Origin: Porpolomopsis calyptriformis
Taxonomy: Eukaryota > Basidiomycota > Agaricomycetes > Agaricales > Hygrophoraceae
DNA: 64,000 nt
Assembly (NCBI GenBank): GCA_951640195.1
Contig: OX621173.1
Location: 475,780 to 539,779, forward strand
Direction: 5' to 3'
A program made the position numbers and the translations under genes. The notes below the pieces were generated by a model, which was given only the letters and a program-made list of their open reading frames with translations, was not told the DNA's origin and did no database searches. This document shows positions 34,888 through 44,775 of this stretch, piece by piece; within the stretch, counting starts at the first letter, position 1, and every line of letters starts with the position of its first letter.

Positions 34888-35116
34888 TTAGATTCAAGCG
34901 GAGGTTAGATGCTCCCAACGAAAAATCAAGATTCTGAAAATCCCTCTTTTCGGGCTCAGTATAGCATAGATTAATAGCGCTAATTCCTGCATACATTTTG
35001 GTACCCTACCGAACGCAATCCATCAAGTTTTCGGCGAGTTATGAGTGTTTCTTTTGAGCACTCCCTTTTTTGGACGTTTTTTGGGCTCCGCCAACTTACC
35101 TAAAAAAGACAATAAG
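34888..35116 (-). repeat. Right terminal inverted repeat (229 bp)
   Basis: Partner of 30948-31176, ending CTTACCTAAAAAAGACAATAAG at 35116 and followed by TA. The transposase start lies 12 bp inside it, so the TIR must contain or adjoin the promoter. Confidence 0.9.
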
Positions 35117-35119
35117 TAA

Positions 35120-35518
35120 CTTTATCAAGCACTTTATTAAATGCTTCAAGTGCTTCAAGTGTATCAAGTAACTTATACTAAAAATATGAAATTAACTAAG
35201 TCCAAAACTTACACATATTTATAAATCCATATCATTTTTATATAGGAGTAAATAGTCTAGTAGTTAATATATATAAACTTTGTACTGTATTCAAGAGTGT
35301 GAGAGTTCAAATCTAGTTTAGTATAATATTAATTAATTCTTAGGCTTATATAATAATGTTTTTTATTTATTAAAATAGTGATTATGTAGGATTATGTAAT
35401 ATTAAATGTAATTATATAATTAAGCAAATAAGTAATTAAGTACACTCAAGTAGAATTATAATTTACTTATTTAATAAACTTAAGTCAAGTACTTAAGTAC
35501 TTAAGAAAGTTTCAAGCA
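35120..35518 (+). repeat. AT-rich tRNA-related repeat, copy B
   Basis: Inverted partner of 29828-30225. The tRNA-like part spans about 35243-35320: TAGTCTAGTAGTTAATATAT (box A-like) and GAGAGTTCAAATCTAG (box B-like). It ends in TTAAGTACTTAAGAAAGTTTC. Confidence 0.65.
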
Positions 35519-35521
35519 CAG

Positions 35522-35910
35522 TGTTATAAACTAGTTGTTCAGAACACATTTTACTTTGGATGTTCTATCCCAAGAGATAAGGTATTGTTCCAAGTCCTTG
35601 TTATTAGGTGGCTAATAAGGAATCAGACTTAAGGTCTGATATGTACAAGAAGTCCCCTTTATATACTGACTACTTATTAGTATAAGTCAGTATTCTATAA
35701 CATGAGTCGAAGATAAGGATGAGTCATCATGATTAATGATGAATCATAAGGGGGTGAAACATAAGCAGAAATGAAGTATGTCCATATATGGATATAGTCT
35801 TGGGACAAGGCTATAGGGAATCCCAAGGAAAGACTATAGGGAATCCCAAGATAAGATAAGGGATAACATGAAGATAAGGAGAAGAGAAATGAAAAATTAT
35901 AACTGTGACA
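35522..35910 (-). repeat. Solo chromovirus LTR, minus strand
   Basis: Read on the minus strand it starts TGTCACAGTTATAATTTTTC at 35910 and ends TTTATAACA at 35522, like the LTR at 2620-3020. It has two GGGATTCCC units instead of three and a TATA box near 35665. No matching 5-bp duplication is visible at its borders. Confidence 0.82.
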
Positions 35911-36025
35911 ATTATACTATAAGATACCATGATCATGCCCTGTATAATGATGAGCTAAGCATATAGAGTGACTCAGCTTGTCAATCAGATTACTAGTTAT
36001 CAAGAAATCACTGTTACAAATTTCG

Positions 36026-36134
36026 TGTCAAGAAATCATCCCTCCTACCTCTAATCACATGCCATCTATCCTATAATTGTATGATTACAAACTGTAGCTA
36101 CTAGTTTTGTAACAACTTGAATACATTTCTGATA
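36026..36134 (+). repeat. 5' LTR of the short-LTR gypsy element (109 bp)
   Basis: TGTCAAG...CTGATA. Differs from the 3' copy at roughly a dozen positions, mostly C/T or G/A, so the insertion is old. Confidence 0.9.
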
Positions 36135-36193
36135 GTTTGCAAAACTCCCTCCCCAACAGTCCTAGCCCAACACCCTAGACCCTCAGTACCTCA

Positions 36194-37740
36194 ATGACAT
36201 CTGACATTAATGGCTTCCTCTCAGAAGTAGCCTCCCACATATCAGAGACCAACAACAAATTCTCCTCACTCAAATCCAACCTTACCCTTCTAAATAATGG
36301 AATGAACCAACTCCAAACCCTCAACATTGCACAAACCCTCACCAGCCTATTTTAAGTTGTCCAAACCTTGCAAACTCAACTGACCCACTCAAATATCAAC
36401 CCCCCAACTGCCCCTTCTCCAACCCACATTAAGCTGGCAACCCCAGAATATTATGACAGATCCCACCTCTCAGCCAAAACCTTCTTCTACCAAGTTACCT
36501 TATACACTGAACAAATTAACCACAATAACACCCTCCGCATTAATCATGCACTCAACTTTATGATGAAAGGCCTAGCTCAAGTATGGGCCCAAAACAAGTT
36601 TGATACCTATGAAGCTGGGAAGGATCCCTTCTTCAACTGGGCCAACTTCTGCAATAAATTTCTATACCAATTTGATGACCCCAACCCCCAACGAACACCA
36701 ATGGAAGCCCTAGAAAAGATCAAACAAATTGGCAGAATGGCTGAAGAGTATAATGGAGAATTCCAAGCCCTGGTTGACCTGAGTAGGATCAATAACATCG
36801 TGGCCATAGAATATTATAAAAAGGGACTCACCCCCACCCTCTGTGACCATATCTTCAATGTAATACCCTTACCCACTACCTTGGAGGGTTAGAAAACACA
36901 AGCTGAAACCCTTGACTGCCAATAGTGGGAATCTCACCCCTACACCACCCACAACCTGGGAAGAACTGCAGGAATTAACCAATTCCCCCCCCCAAACCCA
37001 CATGAATTTCAAACCTACCCCCATGAACCCCAATGCCCTGTTCCTATGGACATTAACCACATGAAATGCAGCATGCCAAAGTTTGTAGGCAAGTGCTTTG
37101 GCTGTGGAGGGGAGGGCCACTGCATATCCAACTGCCTCTATGCGCAGAAGATGATAAAGCTGATCAAAGCTAGAAAGGGTGGTGAATGGCTAGCGTTACC
37201 AGATTTTCAATAGGGACATTGATACCTACTGCCTGCTTGTCCCATAACAGATTCTCAGTTCTCAAAATAAAGGAGACATGTGCTGAAGATGAGGCAGAAA
37301 CTGAAAGAAATGATGAAACAAAACCCCCACACCTACAAGACCATAACCACACCATACATAGAACTCTAGACCAAAAACTAGAAACCTCTATTTGCATCCA
37401 CCTAACCATCCCAGAAACCCTACAATCAATGTTACAAAGGGCCCTAGTTAATTGTGGCGCCACCAACTCCTTCATCGACTAACAATATGCCCAAGAAAAT
37501 GAAATCCTAATCACCCACCTCAATAGACCCATACCTGTATTCAACATAGATGGAACTAGGAATGCCACTAGCTCTATTACTGGAAAGTTAACAGTAATCA
37601 TACAGTATGAAGAACACAGAGAGTGCCTAGAGCTCCTAGTAACAAACCTAGGGAAGACAAATATCATCCTTGGCCACCCATGGCTCCAAAAACACAACCC
37701 ATCCATAGATTGGAGAATAGGAGAAGTAGACTTCTTGTGA
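36194..37740 (+). pseudogene. Gag and protease of the short-LTR gypsy element
   Basis: A gag frame from the ATG at 36194 contains the retrotransposon gag core (PEYYDRSHLSAKTFFYQVTL, DPFFNWANFCNKFLYQFDDP, YYKKGLTPTL), a CCHC knuckle (CFGCGGEGHCISNC, near 37095-37135) and a retropepsin at about 37430-37735. The protease active site reads VNCGATNSF where Asp is expected instead of Asn. IILGHPWLQKHNPSIDW is the second conserved part. Stops at 36351 (TAA), about 36890 (TAG), 37212 (TAG) and 37480 (TAA) break it. Confidence 0.85.
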
Positions 37741-37879
37741 TGCCCCCCCTGAATGCTGTAGGCAATCCCCCTAGAGTCAGACCTGTTTGTTATAAACTTT
37801 ATCTCCCGATCCAACCCAAACAAGAATGCGACCATCCCTGAAGAACTCCACCCCTAGTCCTCAGTCTTTGAAAAGTCAC

Positions 37880-38055
37880 ACTTCAATGAACTCCCTCTGG
37901 AATGCATCTGGGACCATGCCATAGAACTAAAACCTGGAGCAAAGCCAGTTACAAGATAAGCCTACTCCCTAAGCAAGATGGAGATGAAAGAACTTAATGA
38001 ATTCCTCAACAAAAACCTCAAGACTGGTCACATACACCCTTCTAAATTGGAATGG
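37880..38055 (+). pseudogene. Start of the gypsy reverse transcriptase, cut by the nested insertion
   Basis: Contains the LPLECIWDHAIELKPGAKPV-like entry into RT and IHPSKLEW just before the insertion. The frame resumes at 48976 with ASPFFFIDKADSSHYPVQDY, the normal continuation, after the AATGG duplication. Confidence 0.8.
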
Positions 38056-39097
38056 TGTTATGATCCCAAACTGATTTGGTATCAAACTTAACCAAAGATC
38101 ATGCATTCAGCAAGTAGCATCCATAGCTCAAATATCCTTTATCTTATCTTATCTGATCTTATCTTAGATAAGATATCGCTGTCCTTCACACATTATCTTA
38201 TCTCAGATAAGATACACTACTATCTTTACTTATGCTATCTTATCATGGACAATAGCATTCTTCCCATTATTCTCTGAGTCAGAATGACTCATATCCCATT
38301 TCTCTATTGTTCTGTCATCACTCCATTGTTCTCTGAGTCACTATGACTCATATTAATCTTCCCCATTGTTCTCCTCATTGTCTGACTCATAGTGAGTCAC
38401 AATTCAAACTCCTCATTGTTCTTTTGTCCATTGTTCTTATTTCCTATTGTTCTCATTACCCATTGTTCTCAAACATATATAAAGGGCCCCCTTTTCACCA
38501 GTGAGGAGTTTAGTTCACAGTTCAGTTGACTTTTAACCCACTTTTACCCCACTCCCCTCCCCCTAGTCTACTCTTCCCCTTTTCCCTTGAACTCACCCCC
38601 TAGTACTCAGTACCTAGTACTACCCCTTATTGATACTACTTGTCTGTAGTCAATACATCCAATCCAATCTAGTCTATTAAGCTTATACCCTGTGTGATTT
38701 CGCCTAAGCCCTCTTACGTTAAGAACCAACTTAGGAATCACCCCTTGACGTATTTCTGTAAGTTGAAGATAGCCACCGAGGACTATCTTATCTTACTTCA
38801 GCCCCTGCTTATTCATCACATTCTCTAAGTCTCAGTCCTTATTGGAGAGACCTCACTGTGATACATATTCTTCTAAGTCAGCCGTTGACTTCATTCTTGC
38901 TCTCCCAGTCAATACTATCCATTGAGTTTGGATAGCCTGCTCATCTGTACATCCTAGCCAAGGATTACTCAAGCCCTATCAAAGGAGGAAGTGATCATTA
39001 CCCAATCAACTCACATCTCCCCCGAACAACTAGGACCTACTTGATTGACGTATAACTCCAGTAGTCCTAGAAGTGAAGTATTTATATTTCACCTGAT
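38056..39097 (+). repeat. 5' LTR of the chimeric element (1042 bp)
   Basis: TGTTATGATCCCAAACTG...TTCACCTGAT. Same length as the 3' LTR and different by eye only at position 4, a CG/CA site, one A/G in an ATTATTCT motif, and ACGTT/ACATT. The next bases, ATAATTTGGAGCCCACCGCG, resemble the primer-binding area of LTR elements. Confidence 0.93.
38230..38490 (+). promoter_or_regulatory. LTR promoter: ATTGTTCT array, Gcn4/AP-1 sites and TATA box
   Basis: In 260 bp there are seven copies of ATTGTTCT (eight in the 3' LTR), two perfect ATGACTCAT sites (38284-38292, 38343-38351), a facing TGACTCA/TGAGTCA pair (38383-38399) and a TATA box ATATATAAAGGG at about 38477. Just upstream (38140-38240) are palindromic TATCTTATCT...AGATAAGATA words, GATA-factor-like. 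AACAATG, the complement of the array core, is the classical HMG-box recognition core. Binding by host factors is inferred. Confidence 0.6.
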
Positions 39098-39209
39098 ATA
39101 ATTTGGAGCCCACCGCGAGGGGTGATTGTGATTGATTGTAATCTCACTCCCCAACTTATTCAGACCCCACTCATCAACATAACTCCCAACTTAGTATTCA
39201 ACACTTACT

Positions 39210-42200
39210 ATGTCTGGACAGTCTCAAGTCCAATCTCAGTTTACACGCACCCCAGACATGATGCCCCTTCTGGGACAGAAGTCTGCTCCATCTAAGTTCA
39301 GTGGAAGCCATGAACAGATCAAGCGCTTCCTCAGACACTTTAATCAGTTATGTAAAGTTTACAATGTACCTGATGTGGAGAAGGGTGAACACCTCATTGA
39401 CTACTGTTCTAGTAAAGTAGTCCAGTTAATTGAAGCCCTTGAAAGCTATAGGACCAATGATTGGCCCAAGCTGGAAGCTGATCTCAATAGGTACTATGAT
39501 GCTGCCTTAAAGGAAACTCGATACATTGTCAAAGACCTCCTCTCTTTCACTCGTAAGTGGAAGACTAGGCAAATCCATTCATTAACATGTTGGAAGAAGT
39601 ATGAAAGAAGATTCATCACTATTGCAGGATGGCTACAAGCCAAGCAGAGAATCTCAGAAGACGAACAAGCTGCTTATTTCTGGAATGGAATTAACAAGAC
39701 TCTCAGACAGGTGATTGAAGCCAGACTTATTAATGCTTCTGGAACCACCCCTCTGGATGTTACTTCCCCATTCCCTATGAAGAAAGTAATCAAAGTAGCT
39801 GAAGTGTTATTTGAACGTAATCGGTTTGATATCAACCTAGCTGACTCTGACTCAGATATTCCTGGAAGGGATGATGAAACAGAGTCAGACACATCTAGTG
39901 ATAACTCTTCATCATTTGATGAAGAAAGTGAAGTCGAAAGGAGACCTAGAAGGAAGAAGAAGAATAATGGTAAGAAGTCCCATAAGAGCAGATGGGATTC
40001 TGATGATGAAGATCTCAAGAAACCCTTGAAGAAGACCAGTCAGAAGAAAGAAGATCACAAGGGTAAGAAGGCATCTAGCAAGTCTACTACTCCAGTCCAA
40101 GATGAAGTAGAATCTCTTGTCAAAGAGATGGGAAAACTCTCCCTAGATGATTTACGCTATGGACTTGCCTACTATAAAGCCCTCAAACTTGATCCTGATA
40201 TAGCTAGGTGTATCAAACCACCTACCCTTCGAGTATCTTCACCAAGATCTTCTATGCTTCCCTCTTCAAACACATTCCCTATATCCAATACTAGTCCCAG
40301 GAATACTGGAGACACAATCACCTGTTATGGTTGTGGAAGTAAAGGACATGGAATGTCTAGTTGTCCCAAGATTGATGAACTCATTGCTTCAGGCACACTT
40401 ATACGTGATGCAAATAGGAAGCTAGTATTCAAGAATGGTGCTTTTATTCGTCGACTCCCTGAAGAGACCTTTATCCAAGCTGTAGCAAGACTCACTCAAG
40501 ACAAGACTAAGCCCATCCAGACTCATTTCCTTACTCTGCAAAGTGATTGCTCAGATTACTACCTATCAGAACCTGAGTTTGAAAAAGATGATTCAGGTGT
40601 ATATGTAATCCCAGCCACTGAGTATGAGCCAGAAGTCCAGGATGAGGATGTACAAGTTATGGCAGCAGACAGAGTCCCTCACAAGATTACTACATCTAGG
40701 AAGGAAGTATTTGATGGAGTCTATCCCCCTATAAAGTCTAGAACCAAAGGGAAAGAAAGCACAGCTGCTACCCAAGGTTCTCACCCATTCCCAAGCACTA
40801 CACCTAAAGCTGCCCCCTTACGATTCCAAACTCATCTCCCAACTGAGGTACTGAAGCCTCATCACGACAAAGACTTTATTAAGGCACTGCCTACACCTAT
40901 TGATGCCAGAGTTAAACGAATTCCTCCCACAGAAATTAATAAAGATATTGACATGAAGGATATAACTAGAAAATCCAGAGCTAAACAGACTGCACCCCTA
41001 CCCCAAGATACCACAGAATTAGCACCCCAAGTCTCTACTAAATCTCCAGTACGTCAATCAGAGATATCCTCTACAATTGGCGACAACCAGGTAGTTAATC
41101 AGATTCTTGATACATCAGTTACCCTGAAAGTCAGAGAAGTCCTGGGATCATCCAAGGAAATATCTGATAAACTCTCAGAAATGATCAAAAGGAAGAATGT
41201 GAAGACTGCTGTTTTAGCTACTTCCTTTCTCACTAGAGACAGAGAGGAACTGATCAAGCTCCAGGTTGAATGTGATAAGCGCCCTGTATCTGCTATCATT
41301 GACACAGGATCCCAATTGAATGTGGTTAGTAAGGATGCATGGAAATTAATCCTTCAGAGACCTAGGGACCTAACTAAGACGTTAGTTATGAATGATGCTA
41401 ATGGAGGTGTAGGAACCCTTGCTGGATTGGTATCTAATGTCCCATTAACCTGTGGAGGTATTACTACCTATGCCAATCTCTTTATTGGGGAGTCAGTCCC
41501 CTTTGATTTGTTACTTGGACGCCCATGGCTACGTGATAATCTAGTTACCATTGATGAAAGAACAGAGGGAACTTACCTCTTGTTCAAGCACCCAAAGAAT
41601 CCAGAGGCCAAATATGAGATATTTGTAGCCCCTCAGGTTCCCTCCTTAGGGTACCACATTAATCCAAGCCCACTTGTTAGGCCTGAGGTAGCAGTATGTG
41701 CTGCACTTACCAATACGGCCACTGGAAGTAGTTCAAGCCCAGCCGTCGATGGGCCTGCGAGTTCTAAGCTCCGCTCGAACTTACTTCCAAAAGCGTCGGT
41801 ACCGACCATAACCTCGGGACCGACAGAGAACAATAAGAATTCGAGCTCAGACGTGATATATCCTATTATGGGTATTACAAATCCTCCGAAAAACAGACTC
41901 CGAGACGGAGGTTTATTGTTTTTTAGCGCATATCTGACTGAATTAGTTACTAACAATGGGAATTCTATTTTTAAAGACGCCACCATTGTTCCCAATAAGC
42001 ATATAAGTCCAAAATTTATTCCAAAGAGGCAATCGTTACCACTAAAAATGATGCCTCATGCCCAGACTACGTCCCAAAGCGCTCCCTACGTCCATGTGAC
42101 CCCCTTTTTACCGCCCCCCTTTTCCCCCAACATTCTCCCACTCCCAGTGCACGTCGACTGGGGACCCCTCCCTCATGAGGGCCCCGATATGTTCAGTCTG

Positions 42201-44270
42201 ATGACGCGAGCCATCGCTGAGCGGATAGTCCACCCCACGGCTCCCTCCGCTACCTTCATGGTCGTGTCCCCTTACGCCCAATGGTTCCCTCCACAATTGG
42301 ACAAGTGCGGGATCCCGTTTGAACACGGGATCCTCCTCAACGCTACTCTCGCGGCCATCACGTCTGACAATCCTTACGCCCCCCCCTCTGTGAGGGTGGG
42401 GCAACTGTACTTCAAGTTTTACCCCAACGCGTTGGCAGTCGGGGAAGTAGCCCCGGCCGCGCCCCCTCCTTCCCCGGGTGCTGGGGGCTCTCGCGTCCCC
42501 ACCAAGCCATCTCCAGCCTGGAGAAGTGGCCCGGAAGTAATTTGTGAGTACCCGGAAGAAGTAAATCAAATGGAAACTGACGTACCTCCAGTGACGCGGT
42601 GCGTCGACGCTTTCCATCCCCCCACTCGCGACCCGCGAATGGACCCACCTGGGTCCAATTGCTATGTCCCTGCCCCCTCGTCCATCGACCACGACTATGA
42701 GGGCGACGACGCCAACATGGAGATGTCGTCGCCCATCGAGGTAGAGCGTGGGTGGGGCGATTACCCAGTCGACAGTCAGGAGCCGCGCGCGCCCCCGTCA
42801 CCCCCACCCATGGTTTTACTCGCTACGTCTGCGCGACCCCCCCTGCCTGTTCATCACCCTCTCCCGCTCCGACGCCCCCTCAGTGATGCCCAGTTGTCAC
42901 TCGACGCACAGCGGGCCCGGACCTGCGACTCAGTGTCGCCCCCGCCTCCACCGCCGACTTCCCCATTCAACGCGGTCGGCCCAGCCCCCACAACCACAGC
43001 CATCCATGTCCCCGCCCGATACCCCGCTAACGACACCCCGACGTCGTTAGTCCATTCGTATGGGCGCACCTACATGCGCCCCCGCGCTCAGTCCTACCCA
43101 GAGTGGGACCACGGCGCATACGACTGCCCACCAGCCCCCGCACTTCGCTATTCCCCACTCCCCCCCATCGACACATGCGACGAGCGCCCGACCGCTCGTC
43201 GCACCCCCTTGTTCCTCCCGTCACCGCCCACTTCCGTGTCCGATGATGACGGCGTTTACCGCCCGTCGCGCCCTTCCCTCGATTCCCCCCCATATACCCC
43301 GTACTCACCCACTGACGTAATGTACGACAGCAGTGTGTCCCTGCGCGAGCGCGGGGACCCCTTCGTAAATACGTCGTATGATAGATATCACGAGTATGTA
43401 AATGGTGCCGGGCACCATTGGGATGTCCGCACGGAATCAGATGCTTCCTCTGATTCTGATATTTCCTCGGAAGATGATGTATCTTTTGTATACCCCTCCA
43501 ATACATTATCTTCTCTTTACATGTCTGATCTAAGTCACAATCAAGAGACTGATATCTGTCCTCCCCCCCTTATGAAACCTATGATCTTCAGAGACACCCC
43601 CAATACCCTTACTTCCCTTCAGTCAACCCACTATCCAGAGCAGAACCTGCTCAACCAGTTGCAGGCAGAGCCTGTACTCAGCTCAGCAGAGCCCATCTAC
43701 ATCCTGAATATCACAGCCAAGGGGGAAGGCTTGCCTTTACCCACACGCCCCACTATGCAGTCCCTCATTGGGCCTGACCATTTCATTGACAGTGCCAAGG
43801 TCCACCTAGCCTTCTTAGCTGGAATCCGCAAGGCCCTTCATACATGTATTGGGCATACTGCCACTATCCTCAACACCCCTGCCTGGAAGACTTATGTCCA
43901 TACCATGCCAGTCAGTAACCCAGCCCACCATTACTTTCTATACCACAGCCAACTGTTCCCTCATTGGAGGAAAGAAGACTCATGCACCCCATACCAGATG
44001 CCTTGGTGCCCTCATCCTAGTCCATTTGTTTTTCCTGTTGAGCAGGAGAGAGCTGGGTGTAACCCATTGCTCTCAGAAGAGGAAGCAGAGTTTTTTCTGT
44101 ATTCAGCTGCTGTATTTCAAGCAGCAAACAGACTACTTCTTGCTGATGCAATCAATGCAGTTCTTAACATGGAATTTCGTAACCCCTCCCTCATCTCAGA
44201 TCTGTTTAATGAAGGGTACTTTGGTTCTTACTTTAACACCAGAGACCTTCAGGTTTATCCTCAGGATTAA
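39210..44270 (+). CDS. Gag-protease polyprotein with a long proline-rich extension
   Basis: One open frame of 1686 codons. The N-terminal ~210 residues are a gag core (APSKFSGSHEQIKRFLRHFN, RKWKTRQIHSLTCWKKYERR). A Ser/Asp and Lys-rich linker follows, then a CCHC knuckle (CYGCGSKGHGMSSC, about residue 371) and an intact retropepsin (IIDTGSQLNVVSK, about residue 696; LLLGRPWLRDNLVTID). Beyond residue ~830 there is no RT. Instead comes a Pro-rich, CpG-rich region to ~1410 with a folded-looking insert (GIPFEHGILLNATLAAITSD, VRVGQLYFKFYPNALAVGEV). A conserved-looking C-terminus follows (HFIDSAKVHLAFLAGIRKAL, HHYFLYHSQLFPHWRKED, EAEFFLYSAAVFQAANRLLL). The last part may be a capsid or assembly domain typical of agaricomycete elements; its function is unknown. 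No stops, unlike neighbouring elements. Confidence 0.85.
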   Translation: MSGQSQVQSQFTRTPDMMPLLGQKSAPSKFSGSHEQIKRFLRHFNQLCKVYNVPDVEKGEHLIDYCSSKVVQLIEALESYRTNDWPKLEADLNRYYDAALKETRYIVKDLLSFTRKWKTRQIHSLTCWKKYERRFITIAGWLQAKQRISEDEQAAYFWNGINKTLRQVIEARLINASGTTPLDVTSPFPMKKVIKVAEVLFERNRFDINLADSDSDIPGRDDETESDTSSDNSSSFDEESEVERRPRRKKKNNGKKSHKSRWDSDDEDLKKPLKKTSQKKEDHKGKKASSKSTTPVQDEVESLVKEMGKLSLDDLRYGLAYYKALKLDPDIARCIKPPTLRVSSPRSSMLPSSNTFPISNTSPRNTGDTITCYGCGSKGHGMSSCPKIDELIASGTLIRDANRKLVFKNGAFIRRLPEETFIQAVARLTQDKTKPIQTHFLTLQSDCSDYYLSEPEFEKDDSGVYVIPATEYEPEVQDEDVQVMAADRVPHKITTSRKEVFDGVYPPIKSRTKGKESTAATQGSHPFPSTTPKAAPLRFQTHLPTEVLKPHHDKDFIKALPTPIDARVKRIPPTEINKDIDMKDITRKSRAKQTAPLPQDTTELAPQVSTKSPVRQSEISSTIGDNQVVNQILDTSVTLKVREVLGSSKEISDKLSEMIKRKNVKTAVLATSFLTRDREELIKLQVECDKRPVSAIIDTGSQLNVVSKDAWKLILQRPRDLTKTLVMNDANGGVGTLAGLVSNVPLTCGGITTYANLFIGESVPFDLLLGRPWLRDNLVTIDERTEGTYLLFKHPKNPEAKYEIFVAPQVPSLGYHINPSPLVRPEVAVCAALTNTATGSSSSPAVDGPASSKLRSNLLPKASVPTITSGPTENNKNSSSDVIYPIMGITNPPKNRLRDGGLLFFSAYLTELVTNNGNSIFKDATIVPNKHISPKFIPKRQSLPLKMMPHAQTTSQSAPYVHVTPFLPPPFSPNILPLPVHVDWGPLPHEGPDMFSLMTRAIAERIVHPTAPSATFMVVSPYAQWFPPQLDKCGIPFEHGILLNATLAAITSDNPYAPPSVRVGQLYFKFYPNALAVGEVAPAAPPPSPGAGGSRVPTKPSPAWRSGPEVICEYPEEVNQMETDVPPVTRCVDAFHPPTRDPRMDPPGSNCYVPAPSSIDHDYEGDDANMEMSSPIEVERGWGDYPVDSQEPRAPPSPPPMVLLATSARPPLPVHHPLPLRRPLSDAQLSLDAQRARTCDSVSPPPPPPTSPFNAVGPAPTTTAIHVPARYPANDTPTSLVHSYGRTYMRPRAQSYPEWDHGAYDCPPAPALRYSPLPPIDTCDERPTARRTPLFLPSPPTSVSDDDGVYRPSRPSLDSPPYTPYSPTDVMYDSSVSLRERGDPFVNTSYDRYHEYVNGAGHHWDVRTESDASSDSDISSEDDVSFVYPSNTLSSLYMSDLSHNQETDICPPPLMKPMIFRDTPNTLTSLQSTHYPEQNLLNQLQAEPVLSSAEPIYILNITAKGEGLPLPTRPTMQSLIGPDHFIDSAKVHLAFLAGIRKALHTCIGHTATILNTPAWKTYVHTMPVSNPAHHYFLYHSQLFPHWRKEDSCTPYQMPWCPHPSPFVFPVEQERAGCNPLLSEEEAEFFLYSAAVFQAANRLLLADAINAVLNMEFRNPSLISDLFNEGYFGSYFNTRDLQVYPQD

Positions 44271-44284
44271 ACCTACAGCTAACT

Positions 44285-44650
44285 CCCTCTCCCATATGCA
44301 AAATCCACTTACTTTGTCCCCTGCACTAAGATACCCACCTTTATGCTTAGCCCTCCCTATCTCCTGGAAAATCCATGATGCCTTTTATGTTTCACTCCTA
44401 AGACCCACTAATATTAACACTGATCTCCATCCAGAAGAAGTGGATGATAATCTCCACCCACCTCCAAGAGAAAGAAGAATATAAGGTCAAACAAATTCTT
44501 CAGCACCACAGGTTTACTCAACATTATATGTATTTGGTCAAATGGGTCAGCTATCCCATCGAAGAAGCAAGCTGGGAACTGAAGAAGAACCTCCTTCACA
44601 TGAAAGAACAAATTCTAGAATATAAACAATTAATTCAAACAGCAATTTAA
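44285..44650 (+). pseudogene. Captured chromovirus fragment: integrase tail and chromodomain
   Basis: LCLALPISWKIHDAFYVSLL followed by RPTNINTDLHPEEVDD is the C-terminal end of a chromoviral integrase. One frameshift around 44470 leads into EEYKVKQILQHHRF and the chromodomain YLVKWVSYPIEEASWE, ending IQTAI at 44650. The same motif order occurs at 1380-1678. It is out of place after a Gag-protease ORF and has no RT or integrase core in front of it. Confidence 0.82.
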
Positions 44651-44775
44651 TCACTCTTTCATGGTATCAGCTCCCCTCGTTTACATTTTTCGCTTTTATC
44701 ACCCCTTTTCCAACTCCGACTAGTCTTTATAATCGCCACCATCTCCATTCTACTCCTCAATATCAACCATTTGCT

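Larger units (their letters stand above)
30948..35116 (-). mobile_element. Tc1/mariner-like transposon with 229-bp TIRs and a passenger gene
   Basis: Inverted repeats of 229 bp each (30948-31176 and 34888-35116) begin YTTATTGTCTTTTTYAGGTA and are flanked on both sides by TA, the target dinucleotide of this superfamily. Two genes lie inside on the minus strand: a DDE transposase whose start codon is 12 bp inside the right TIR, and, 90 bp after it, a five-exon gene with a Zn2Cys6 domain that fills more than half of the element. The total of 4.17 kb is large for the superfamily. The transposase is dead (see its entry). Confidence 0.88.

Noticed and set aside
35243..35320. A tRNA-Asp/Glu gene
   Set aside because: Box-like words are present, but the acceptor stem does not pair and the sequence occurs twice within larger AT-rich repeats.
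42100..43510. Several long frames on both strands in the CpG-rich block
   Set aside because: High GC removes stop codons from all frames. Only the frame continuous with gag and protease is supported.
43849..44484. A separate 211-codon gene starting inside the Gag-protease ORF
   Set aside because: The first two thirds are an out-of-frame shadow of the large ORF; only the end (after about 44285) is the captured integrase tail.
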